Source of the DNA: Rhodobacteraceae bacterium S2214 | GTDB lineage: Bacteria; Pseudomonadota; Alphaproteobacteria; Rhodobacterales; Rhodobacteraceae | Direction of reading: 5' to 3' | Assembly (NCBI GenBank): GCA_025141675.1 | Contig: CP081161.1 | Coordinates: 3,449,501 to 3,513,500 of the forward strand | DNA length: 64,000 bases | Shown: positions 8,376-15,933 of the stretch, one piece after another | Position numbering within the stretch: position 1 is the stretch's first letter | Layout of the letters: each line of letters opens with the position of its first letter | Translations under genes and position numbers: made by a program | The notes under the pieces: generated by a model | Database searches by the model: none | What the model was told of the DNA's origin: nothing | Seen by the model: the letters and a program-made list of their open reading frames with translations, nothing else

Positions 8376-9224
8376 ATGCACAGCGAAAATTGGGATGATC
8401 TCCGCTATGTTCTGTGTGTTGTGGAAACCGGCTCCGTTTTGCAGGCGGCCAAACATCTTGGCGTCAATCATGCCACGGTCCTGCGTCACGTGGCGGCGTT
8501 TGAAGAGCGGCACAACGTGACCATTTTTGAGCGGACCTCACAAGGGTACCGACTGCGATCCGAAAGCACCCATATCATCCAAGCGGCACAAGCCGCCGAA
8601 ACGGCGATCCGAGAGGTGGCGCGGCTGGCGGGCGGTGGTCTTCTTCCACGATCGGAAACGATACGCATTACCTCCACTGACACGCTTTGTGCTTATGCCT
8701 TGCCGCAATTCATATCGGCCGCACAGGGACGTGGCCAAAACCGAAAATTCGTTCTATTGAGCAGCAACGCTCATATCGACGTGCTACGTGAACAGGCACA
8801 CATTGTGGTACGCGCGTCTGTGTCCCTTACCGAAGATCTCGTGGGAACTTCCGCCGGCACCCTCGCATTTAAAGCTTATGCAGCTGAAACAGGCGTTAAA
8901 AAATGGCTGAGCCTGTCTGGTCCACTTTCAAGGTCGGTCGCAGGCACTTGGATGGCAAAAAATATAACTGCGGACATGGTTTGTGCAACGGCTGATAGCT
9001 TTTTGACATTGGCAAGTCTTGCCCAACGCGGCCAAGGCATTTCTATCCTTCCAACCTTTGTTGGCGACGCAACGCCGGGCTTGCAAGAAATAACTGACGC
9101 GATCCCAGCGCTCACCGTCCCCGTATGGGTGGCGCACCATGTCGAAGCAAAAATGACGCACGAACTGAATGAGGTTCGATCAAATTTGACGGCGTTTCTA
9201 GAAGAATACTTGAAGAGAGCCTGA
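8376..9224 (+). CDS. LysR-family transcriptional regulator
   Basis: 282 residues. The N-terminal winged helix-turn-helix is clear (WDDLRYVLCVVETGSVLQAA, then HLGVNHATVLRHVAAFEER), followed by a short linker and a degenerate type-2 periplasmic-binding-like effector domain. It is divergent from the two cytochrome genes with a 102-bp shared intergenic region, the classic arrangement for a LysR regulator and its target. Control of the cytochrome pair is therefore likely but not shown. Confidence 0.8.
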   Translation: MHSENWDDLRYVLCVVETGSVLQAAKHLGVNHATVLRHVAAFEERHNVTIFERTSQGYRLRSESTHIIQAAQAAETAIREVARLAGGGLLPRSETIRITSTDTLCAYALPQFISAAQGRGQNRKFVLLSSNAHIDVLREQAHIVVRASVSLTEDLVGTSAGTLAFKAYAAETGVKKWLSLSGPLSRSVAGTWMAKNITADMVCATADSFLTLASLAQRGQGISILPTFVGDATPGLQEITDAIPALTVPVWVAHHVEAKMTHELNEVRSNLTAFLEEYLKRA

Positions 9225-9768
9225 GAACACTGGCTTCGGAATATTGCGGCGTTGGGCCATATAGACCTGCTCAAATTGGAATGTCGGCTATACCAGCAAA
9301 AACGAGGTCACTTTCATCTGCAGCGAAAGTCTGCTTCCCGCCAATACTGTTGAAAAAATCCGTTTTTGGCAAAATCGGTGAAATCTTTGTCCGTACAGCG
9401 CTACCAACGTTTCGAGCCGAGGGGTTCGGCCAAATTGGTCTTCTGCCGCGCATGTGGCAGCTCATAGCGCCGCATGGCAGATCTCACCTGACTTTTCCGT
9501 ATCACGAGTTCTTTCCGAAAAAACACGACATCCGAAATTCGGATTTTTTCAACACAATGCGCCGTTCTACCCTTAGTGCTAGCTCAGTTTGAATTTTTGG
9601 CAGTACATTTGTGCGAAGAACCTAGAACCGTTATTTTTTGGATATATTTCATGCAGTTATATAAATTTGCACCTCCAGACAAATATGTGAACCCTCCTAC
9701 CCAAACGTGTCGAAAGTCACGAGAATTCGGTCCAATTGATGCCGACCAAAGCAATGGGGTATTCTAGG
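9225..9768. other. Intergenic stretch at the left border of the island
   Basis: 544 bp without a gene I can support. Open frames exist but have no ribosome site or protein-like composition. It is A+T-richer than the flanking core genes and contains one terminator-like hairpin (9530-9549). It marks the change from core genes to the accessory island. Confidence 0.4.
9530..9549 (+). terminator. Possible Rho-independent terminator
   Basis: ATCCG/CGGAT stem with AAATT loop, running directly into six T residues. The stem is short. It may end read-through from the LysR gene 300 bp upstream. Confidence 0.4.
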
Positions 9769-10107
9769 ATGAACTTGATAGATTTCGCAAAACAGATGCC
9801 AAAAGACCAATCCGAACAGGAGTTTGTCGATAGTCTGAAGCAGTTGGTTGATCTTGGCGAAATTGAAAACCTGTCGAAAGCAGACCGTGACGCCTTGTTT
9901 GATACAGTTCAGTATCTGACAGATTTCACCCTATTCGTTCGAGAAGCTAAAGGTGAGTTGGGGTCTCACGGGAATGCTCCATACGTTGAGTACAGCGGAC
10001 CATTTATACCGAACGCCCTTACTCGACCTGGCGATGCTCCTCTGGATCTTTCGATCCTGCAAAACTTTGGCGTTGGCGCCGCCGACAAGTATCTGGGATC
10101 GGATTAA
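9769..10107 (+). CDS. Hypothetical protein, unknown function
   Basis: 112 residues if started at the ATG at 9769 (an alternative in-frame ATG lies at 9736). The sequence is soluble, acidic and protein-like (MNLIDFAKQMPKDQSEQEFV at the N-terminus; helical, charged), with no signal peptide or membrane segment and no motif I recognise. It lies alone at the left edge of the island, facing the frameshifted AAA+ gene. It may be a cargo gene or a fragment of a mobile element. Confidence 0.5.
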   Translation: MNLIDFAKQMPKDQSEQEFVDSLKQLVDLGEIENLSKADRDALFDTVQYLTDFTLFVREAKGELGSHGNAPYVEYSGPFIPNALTRPGDAPLDLSILQNFGVGAADKYLGSD

Positions 10108-10140
10108 AGCCTGTACCGGCAGCCCCGCCAAACCAACGGA

Positions 10141-10248
10141 TCATCCGCAGCAGCCTTTGGCGGTCCGAAATGGTTCTTCCGCTAATAAGCTTCCCTCCTG
10201 TAAGACGACGATCTCGCCGCCAAGATATGGAATAGCTTGATAATCCAT
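10141..10248 (-). CDS. Small 35-residue open frame downstream of the AAA+ gene
   Basis: An ATG at 10248 lies 9 nt after the stop of the AAA+ ATPase frame, on the same strand, and gives MDYQAIPYLGGEIVVLQEGS plus 15 residues before a TGA. The composition is protein-like and a second gene in the operon is plausible, but the abrupt end suggests a truncated remnant. No counterpart follows the second AAA+ copy. Confidence 0.3.
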   Translation of the reverse strand: MDYQAIPYLGGEIVVLQEGSLLAEEPFRTAKGCCG

Positions 10249-10257
10249 GGCGCAATC

Positions 10258-11351
10258 TCAATTCAACAGCGGCTTGTAGGCCAGCGTTTGTGCGCGATCA
10301 AGCATGCGGCTCACCGTGCGAAGACTCAGCCCAGCGTTTATGATTGCGCCACAATCAAAGACATCCATTAAGGCGGCCATCGCGGGAGCTGGTAAGTCGC
10401 GGCGCGCGCCTTCGGTTTCCGCAAATTGCCGCAGCTGATCAGTCGTAAGATCTGGAAGGTCCAGGACCATACAGCGGCTTTGCAGCGGCTCAGGCAAGCC
10501 TTGGCGGCTGTTTGCTGTCATCACCCAGTTCACCCAAGACATATCACATTTGATTTGGAAAAATGGACACTCCCATGTTGCGGCTGTCATACGTTCAAGC
10601 AGCGGCAGCAAGGCGTCGGTCAACGAATGGCGTGTACCTTTGCTGAAATGGATATCACCTGACTTCTCGACCTCATCAACGATGACAAGCGGTCCGCCGT
10701 GGCGCTCCCGCAGGATTGTCTGCAGCAGCTTACCCGGTGTCGCGTTGGACCAGCCGCGCTGGGACCCGACGATGGCAAACGTAGCGGGTTCGCCCGTCGC
10801 GTCGATCATGGTCGTTGGCACGGCAAGGTGATGCGCAAGACGGCGAGCCCAATGGCTCTTGCCGATCCCAGGGGAACCGACCAAAACGAGCGGAGTGAAC
10901 CGCAGCCCCCCGCGCGCCGATGCGCGTAGTCCGTGCCACACAGCTTCAGTTGCCGGTGCCATCCACGGCATCTCGGCGTGCAACGCCGCCGCGATCTCGT
11001 CAGCCTCGTGCTCGGTGGCGACGCGGGCCACTGGCAACCCGCCTCTGAGGGATGTAAGCCTGACACGGTTCTCATCGCTGAGGTGATGCATGCCGGTTGA
11101 AAGCTGCTTGCGTTCGAGGAACCATATATAGCGCGACGCCTGATGCGCCCCATGTCCGCATCACCGACCAGGTCGTACGGATACACCCGGTCCTCCTCTG
11201 CCATGCGGCCCGTCTCAATCTCAATCCGCTGCGCCCTTTTGCGGGTCGACTCTAGGAACGTCTTTAACCGAGCCTCCACATCGCGCATTTTGGGCAGGTC
11301 GTCGTAGAACGTCAGATTATGAAACGGGATCTTGGATTGAGATTGGGTCAT
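10258..11351 (-). pseudogene. Lon-type AAA+ ATPase, copy 1, frameshifted
   Basis: Homologous along its whole length to the intact gene at 16691-17785. The first part (ATG 11351, AAAGG upstream; MTQSQSKIPFHNLTFYDDLP) is in one frame to about 11128. The rest (Walker A GSPGIGKS, Walker B VIVDEVEK, sensor MTAN, Arg finger LPEPLQSR) is in another. The shift lies near the ATATAT run at about 11122-11130, just after RIRRRAIY. After correction, WFLERKQLSTGMHHL continues the alignment to the paralogue. The downstream part could still be made from an internal ATG (11091). The Lon protease domain is absent, as in copy 2. Confidence 0.75.
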
Positions 11352-11432
11352 GTCGGTTGCCTTTCAAAACGCGGGGAATACTCAGCGCAGCTGCCCGACC
11401 GTCAATGACTGTCGAGGCAATGGGATATGAAA

Positions 11433-11444
11433 GGTTCCGGAACC
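11433..11444. promoter_or_regulatory. 12-bp perfect palindrome in leader of AAA+ copy 1 (putative operator)
   Basis: GGTTCCGGAACC, 82 bp upstream of the AAA+ start. The second copy has GGCTCCGGAGCC at the equivalent place (83 bp): the two differences compensate each other so symmetry is kept. Flanks ATATGAAA and a TTAGG-AACAAAGTG stretch are also shared. This is the pattern expected of a conserved protein-binding site. Confidence 0.6.
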
Positions 11445-11560
11445 TGTGAGAACATTTAGGAAACAAAGTGGCGGGTATGACAAGCCCGAGATCGTTCGGG
11501 CTATTTGGGATATCGCATCCTGACAACCAAACGCCCAATATCTTATAAGATACTGAAATT

Positions 11561-11593
11561 AAATAAAAACCACCGACCTTACAAAGGTCGATG
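11561..11593 (-). terminator. Terminator-like hairpin in leader of AAA+ copy 1
   Basis: On the reverse strand a 10-bp stem (11584-11593 with 11571-11580, one mismatch, 3-nt loop) is followed by a T-rich run (11561-11569). The second AAA+ leader has a hairpin of different sequence but the same form at the same place. It lies upstream of the AAA+ start, so it is either an attenuator or the end of a short leader RNA. Confidence 0.55.
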
Positions 11594-11595
11594 GA

Positions 11596-11633
11596 CATTT
11601 GATCTGTGCGGAGTGGTCAAAAAACACCCCATA
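11596..11633. repeat. 38-bp direct repeat, copy 1
   Basis: Identical over 38 bp to 18032-18069, in the same orientation relative to each AAA+ gene. Homology continues with three mismatches over the next 21 bp. Recombination between the two would remove the IS element, the ORC-like ATPase and its partner. Confidence 0.9.
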
Positions 11634-11634
11634 A

Positions 11635-11695
11635 TGGCCAAGTTATGGGGTGTCCCGCATGTCCACAAGCTGTCGGACACCCCATAACTTGGCCA
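11635..11695. repeat. 21-bp perfect inverted repeat with 19-nt spacer
   Basis: The arms are 11635-11655 and 11675-11695 (core AAGTTATGGGGTGT and its complement). A third, partial copy of the core (ACACCCCATAA, 11624-11634) precedes the left arm and can form an alternative smaller hairpin with it. No T-tract follows, so it is unlikely to be a simple terminator. Multiple inverted copies of one motif look like a recombinase or transposase binding array. Confidence 0.75.
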
Positions 11696-11823
11696 CTCTG
11701 TGAAATCTGCCCCCTTATTTCATTGAGTTTCCACGCACATTCGGCGGCCTGTCCGTCGTCAGAGTTTTTGGAACCAATGGCGGCCTAATCTAAGAGAGAG
11801 TTTGGCTCATCTGGTTTGTTTGA

Positions 11824-12845
11824 TTATGCGGCATGCTGGCGGTGATGCAAGCGCCGCGTTTCGAGCGTCTTTCGTTTGATCCTTTCCCTTTGTTTTAGAA
11901 TGGCTTTGTCACGGCCAAAGTAGACGTCGGCAGGTGTGACGTTGTTGATGCTCTCGTGATAGCGCTGGTGATTGTAGTGTTCGACGAAGGCTTCGATTTG
12001 GCGTTCGAGATCGCCGGGCAAGAAGTAGTTTTCCAGCAAGATGCGGTTCTTGAGGGTTTGGTGCCAGCGTTCGATTTTGCCTTGGGTTTGCGGATGATAC
12101 GGCGCACCGCGCGAGTGCTTCATGCCCTTGTCCTGCAGCCATTCAGCCAGATCACCTGAGACATAACTTGAGCCATTGTCACTCAGTAGCCGTGGCTTGT
12201 GAACGACGTGAACCTGATCGCAGCCGGATGCCTGCAATGCGAGGTCCAGTGTATCCGTCACGTCTTCAGCCCGCATGTTCGTGCAAAGCTTCCATCCCTC
12301 TCGGGACATTGCTGCGCAATACCCTGCCGGGCAGTGGAGACGATGTAGCGGCTGTAATCGTCGAGGACCGTGCTGAGGTAGAACCAGCCCCAGCCCAATA
12401 CCTTGATGTAGGTGAAGTCTGTTTGCCAAAGCTGGTTGATCGCAGTTGTTTTGTCTTTGAACTCGCTGGCTGCCTTGAGCACGATAAATGCAGGGCTGGT
12501 GATCAGATCATGGGCTTTCAGCACGCGATACACCGTGGATTCCGAGACAAAATACCTTTCTTGATCCGTAAGCGACACCGCCAACTCGCGTGGTGACAGC
12601 TCCGTCTCCTTCAGGGCGAAGTCGACAACCTTGCGCTTCACTTCATCGGGCACGCGGTTCCAGACGTGTTGTGGCTTGGGAGATCGATCCTGCAGCCCAG
12701 CTTCGCCACGCTGCAGATACCGGTCGTACCAGCGATAGAATGTGGTCCGGGGGATACCCAGCTTGGCCAATGTCCTGCGGGCCGACAGATGGCTTTCCTC
12801 GACCAAACGGATGATCTCCAACTTCTCTGATGCAGCATACCTCAT
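11824..12845 (-). pseudogene. IS3-family transposase OrfB (DDE integrase), interrupted
   Basis: The N-terminal part carries a HTH-like region and the start of the rve integrase core (LWQTDFTYIKVLGWGWFYLS, first catalytic Asp, then LDDYSRYIV). The rest, in another frame, has the second Asp (LLSDNGSSYVS) and the catalytic Glu (TQGKIERWHQTLKNR). Between DDYSRYIV and WKLCTNMRAED the expected single codon is replaced by 44 nt (12295-12338), a net insertion of 41 bp that shifts the frame. Both halves are otherwise well preserved, so inactivation looks recent. Confidence 0.85.
12295..12338. repeat. Short imperfect-palindromic insertion in transposase OrfB
   Basis: 44 nt in place of one codon, centred on ATTGC-TGC-GCAAT with GGG/CCC further out. 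The size and dyad symmetry resemble REP-like miniature elements, but no second copy is visible in this window. Confidence 0.5.
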
Positions 12846-13207
12846 TCGCGGTCGTCCCCATCCCCGAACATGCTTTTTTTGAGCAAGCGGAGTTCGAGCG
12901 TTTGCTCCGCAACCACCTCTTTGAGGTCCTTTGCCTCGCGACGCAGTTCCTTCACCTCGTCAGTATTTGCCGCACGCGCCGTGTCCCCAGCCAGCCGCTT
13001 CTTACCGGCCTCCATGAAGTCCTTCGACCACTTGTAATAGATGCCCTGCGATATCCCTTCGCGACGGCACAGCTCAGCAATGCTGTCCTCGCCGCGCAGG
13101 CCATCCAGCACGATCCTGATCTTCTCTTCGGATGAATAATGCTTGCGCGTGGCGCGTTTGATGTCTTTGACGATCTTCTCGCCGAGTGTCTTCGTTGTCT
13201 TTCTCAT
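12842..13207 (-). CDS. IS3-family transposase OrfA
   Basis: 121 residues from the ATG at 13207 (MRKTTKTLGEKIV). A helix-turn-helix of the IS3/IS911 OrfA type (YSSEEKIRIVLDGLRGEDSI, then CRREGISQGIYYKWSKDF) is followed by a C-terminal leucine-zipper-like helix (EVKELRREAKDLKEVVAEQ). OrfA stop and OrfB start overlap (ATGA). A run of seven A on the coding strand (plus-strand T at 12874-12880) lies where a -1 shift joins OrfA to OrfB, as in other IS3 elements that make an OrfAB fusion. Confidence 0.85.
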   Translation of the reverse strand: MRKTTKTLGEKIVKDIKRATRKHYSSEEKIRIVLDGLRGEDSIAELCRREGISQGIYYKWSKDFMEAGKKRLAGDTARAANTDEVKELRREAKDLKEVVAEQTLELRLLKKSMFGDGDDRE

Positions 13208-13317
13208 CGTCCACTCCTCAGTAGTTACGATGAGCAACAAACCCTCTCTTAGCAAACCACCCTATTTGACCCCATAAGAGCTGACGTCAGACAAAAGGAC
13301 CGCTAATCGTAACGGGT

Positions 13318-15897
13318 ATGCGCGGGTGCGGCAAAACCATGCTGCTTCGCTCTCTGCAGTTTCATGCTCATGCTCGGAAAGGCGCAAAGGAAACTGATCA
13401 AGCTGTTTTGAAGCGGCTCGAAGAGGATGGCTTTGTAGGTTTTTTTGTTTCAGCCCAAGTCTTAGTGGACAGTGTTAGTGGTGAACCCGTGGCCAACGAA
13501 CAGCTTTTCGCTCGGTTGACGGTGGCATATGCACTTGAAGCGGCAAGAGCACTGGCCCACTTGAAGGATATTGACGAGGAGCTGGTCACGCAGCGAAGTC
13601 CCGCAATACTTGGTGAGGTTCTCGAGCAGCTCCTAACCAACTTTGAAATTGAGGCGCAAACCACCTCGATTGAACGTTTTGAGCACACTCTTATTCGCAA
13701 GTTTTTGGAAGTCAGCAGGGCCGACAGCCAATGTACGCTTGAGATACATCCATCTAAGGCCTTTCCTGCGCTGGCTAAGGCTATCGTAGACTGCTCCAAG
13801 CTGTGGAGGTCTTCACGCATATTGTTTCTTTTGGACGATGTTTCAACGCGATACCTTGAACCGAACAAAATTGAAGAAATTCTGTCAGCTATTATTTTCC
13901 AAACCACGGATCAAACAGTTGATTGTTCCTTCAAGCTAACCTCAGAAACCCAGACCATATTTCTTTCCCTGAAATCTTTAGGGGGAGTTGAGCAAGCCGC
14001 TCATTGGCGTGATTTTGAGACGTTTGATTTGGGGGCAGAAGTTTATAAGCGATTGAAAGGTGGAGGTGGAAAAGACTTTATTGGCAAGATTCTTGCTCAA
14101 CGGTCCGACTACTTCACGGGACACCCGGAAGAACCACCTGCCGCCATCTTGGGCGATAAGACCCTAAAGAGTATCGCTGAAACAATTTGCCAATCCTCGC
14201 CAACATCTGCGAGCCGAAAATCTGTTTATTCAGGAATCTCTGCTCTCAAGGCAGTTTGCGTTGGAGACATTGGAAGCGTGATCCAAATTTACGAGAGCAT
14301 CCTTCAGAAAGGTGAAACCAAGTTCCCGGTTTCTGCCCGAGCGCAGTCTGAGGTTTTTCAAGATCACTGCACACAGCATCTTTATGTCTTGGACAGGCGC
14401 GGGAGTGAGCTGAAGAATGCAGCTAAGTCCTTTGCTTCCGCATCCAACCGTGCAATGCGAGATTCCTATAAGAAGGGCGAAACAAGGGGTCTACGCCAGT
14501 ACACTTCCATTTATGTGCGTGTCTCAGCAGAGGATGAAAGGGCCCAAAGCGATCATCTCAGAGAGCTTGTCGACGCGGGTGTGTTCGTATTCCATGGTGG
14601 CACGCCAAGAAGCAAAACCCACGATTCTGATCCCGTGCAGCAGTTTCAACTTGTTTTTAGAAAGATCTATGGCCTCGCCGATTTTATGCCGTTGGCAGAT
14701 AGAGATCGCTTTGAGCTATCGGGACAAGCGCTGACAGAATGGCTTACAAAACCGGAAGATGGTGCGGATTTGCTATGCCGAAATCTGGGGAAGATTTCCG
14801 ATGAGGAGATAGAGCATGATGAAGTTATTGATGTTGATCCAGGAGCAGAAAATGGCGAAGCAGCAGCTCAAACTTCCTTCCAGTTCCATGACCCTAAAAT
14901 ATCTGCCAATGACCATTTCCTAGAAAAAAGCTTACCACTTCCGAGCATCAAAGAGCTTTCCAAGGACGACATCTCCAAAATACTAAATGTATCGTACACT
15001 ACCGCGCTTGGTTTTGAAGATTGTTGTGAAATATCCGTAGCGCGCTGCATGAAATTGCTAGATCCACAGCAAGTTCGATGTATTAGATACACTGTGCCTG
15101 GGCGGAGTGAGCAGATTTTGGGCTCACTAAAGGGGCGCGGGAAAGACATCCGTGTCTATGAAGAGACTGACAGCCATTTCTTTCAAGATCTGGATACGCA
15201 CGAGAACATAGTCGTCGATATTTCCGGGCTTTCCAAATCTCTTATTTTCAGGACTGTTTCTGAAGCCTTGCGGACGCGAGGCAAAGTATTGGTTTGCTAT
15301 ACCGAACCGGATGCTACTGGCCCAAACGACCAATCATTACAGAATGTTCTCAAGGCCCAAGAAATGCTTGAACAGGTTTCGGTAGTTGAGGAGTTGAGGA
15401 AGATCGTGGGCAGTGAGTTTCCGCCCTACAGCAATCAATCGGTTGAAAGCATTGAATCAGATGCCACTAGAGCGAAAACCATGCTGGCTTTCTCGTCACC
15501 ATCACACGAACGGATCGTGCATCTGGTGACCGATCAAAACTATAATCACGTCGACGTTATTACAAATTCTGGTTCCGATGCACGATCTAGGATTGCTGCG
15601 ATGGTCGCTCATGTTGCTGTACGAGAAGCGGAAACTCACGAAGTCATCGAACGTGATATTTTTGACCTATCAGTAATACTTGAAGCAATTGAGAATTCGT
15701 ACCGTCGCAAGTACTTTCAAGGGGGTATGAATTTCGAAATCGGCCTGACAGGCGGAAAGCTTTCGACCCTCGCCAGTGCTGAATTTTGCTCAATGTATCG
15801 CGCCAACAATGTTTGGTACGTCCGACCCAACGGGTTTGACACGGACAAGTTTTCCACCGGGGCAAAAGAAACTCGGTTCTTCGAGATCTCAGTTTAG
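13318..15897 (+). CDS. ORC/Cdc6-like AAA+ ATPase with CARF-like C-terminal half, 5'-truncated
   Basis: 859 residues from the first ATG. Protein-like sequence continues upstream in frame to about 13285 (GPLIVTG before the ATG), so the real P-loop is GMRGCGKT and its first Gly precedes the only ATG; the N-terminus is lost. Walker B is RILFLLDDVS (about 167-176) and a sensor-like strand SFKLTSETQ is at about 204-212. A variable acidic linker (about 495-520) leads to a second half with VVDISGLSKSLIF (632-644), KVLVCYTEP (656-664) and FEIGLTGGKLSTLAS (806-820), which resembles Rossmann/CARF-type sensor folds with their TGG-K loop. Base composition is A+T-richer than neighbours. It is paired with the membrane protein gene 36 bp downstream. 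I propose a defence sensor; homology calls are from pattern, not a search. Confidence 0.65.
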   Translation: MRGCGKTMLLRSLQFHAHARKGAKETDQAVLKRLEEDGFVGFFVSAQVLVDSVSGEPVANEQLFARLTVAYALEAARALAHLKDIDEELVTQRSPAILGEVLEQLLTNFEIEAQTTSIERFEHTLIRKFLEVSRADSQCTLEIHPSKAFPALAKAIVDCSKLWRSSRILFLLDDVSTRYLEPNKIEEILSAIIFQTTDQTVDCSFKLTSETQTIFLSLKSLGGVEQAAHWRDFETFDLGAEVYKRLKGGGGKDFIGKILAQRSDYFTGHPEEPPAAILGDKTLKSIAETICQSSPTSASRKSVYSGISALKAVCVGDIGSVIQIYESILQKGETKFPVSARAQSEVFQDHCTQHLYVLDRRGSELKNAAKSFASASNRAMRDSYKKGETRGLRQYTSIYVRVSAEDERAQSDHLRELVDAGVFVFHGGTPRSKTHDSDPVQQFQLVFRKIYGLADFMPLADRDRFELSGQALTEWLTKPEDGADLLCRNLGKISDEEIEHDEVIDVDPGAENGEAAAQTSFQFHDPKISANDHFLEKSLPLPSIKELSKDDISKILNVSYTTALGFEDCCEISVARCMKLLDPQQVRCIRYTVPGRSEQILGSLKGRGKDIRVYEETDSHFFQDLDTHENIVVDISGLSKSLIFRTVSEALRTRGKVLVCYTEPDATGPNDQSLQNVLKAQEMLEQVSVVEELRKIVGSEFPPYSNQSVESIESDATRAKTMLAFSSPSHERIVHLVTDQNYNHVDVITNSGSDARSRIAAMVAHVAVREAETHEVIERDIFDLSVILEAIENSYRRKYFQGGMNFEIGLTGGKLSTLASAEFCSMYRANNVWYVRPNGFDTDKFSTGAKETRFFEISV

Positions 15898-15933
15898 CGC
15901 AAGTAACTACATACATGGAAAAGGCAGGAGTGA

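Larger units (their letters stand above)
11790..13252 (-). mobile_element. IS3-family insertion sequence, degenerate
   Basis: 1463 bp bounded by imperfect terminal inverted repeats: CTAAGAGAGAGTTTG at the left (11790) and the complement of CTAAGAGAGGGTTTG at the right (to 13252), each continuing to a GCTCAT block. It encodes IS3-type OrfA and OrfB. I see no target-site duplication next to the ends (AAT on the left, CAA on the right), suggesting rearrangement or decay. OrfB is broken by an insertion of about 41 bp, so the element is probably not autonomous. Confidence 0.85.

Noticed and set aside
9281..9592. 103-residue open frame between the LysR gene and the island
   Set aside because: No ribosome site, odd composition, and it runs through a terminator-like hairpin at 9530-9549.
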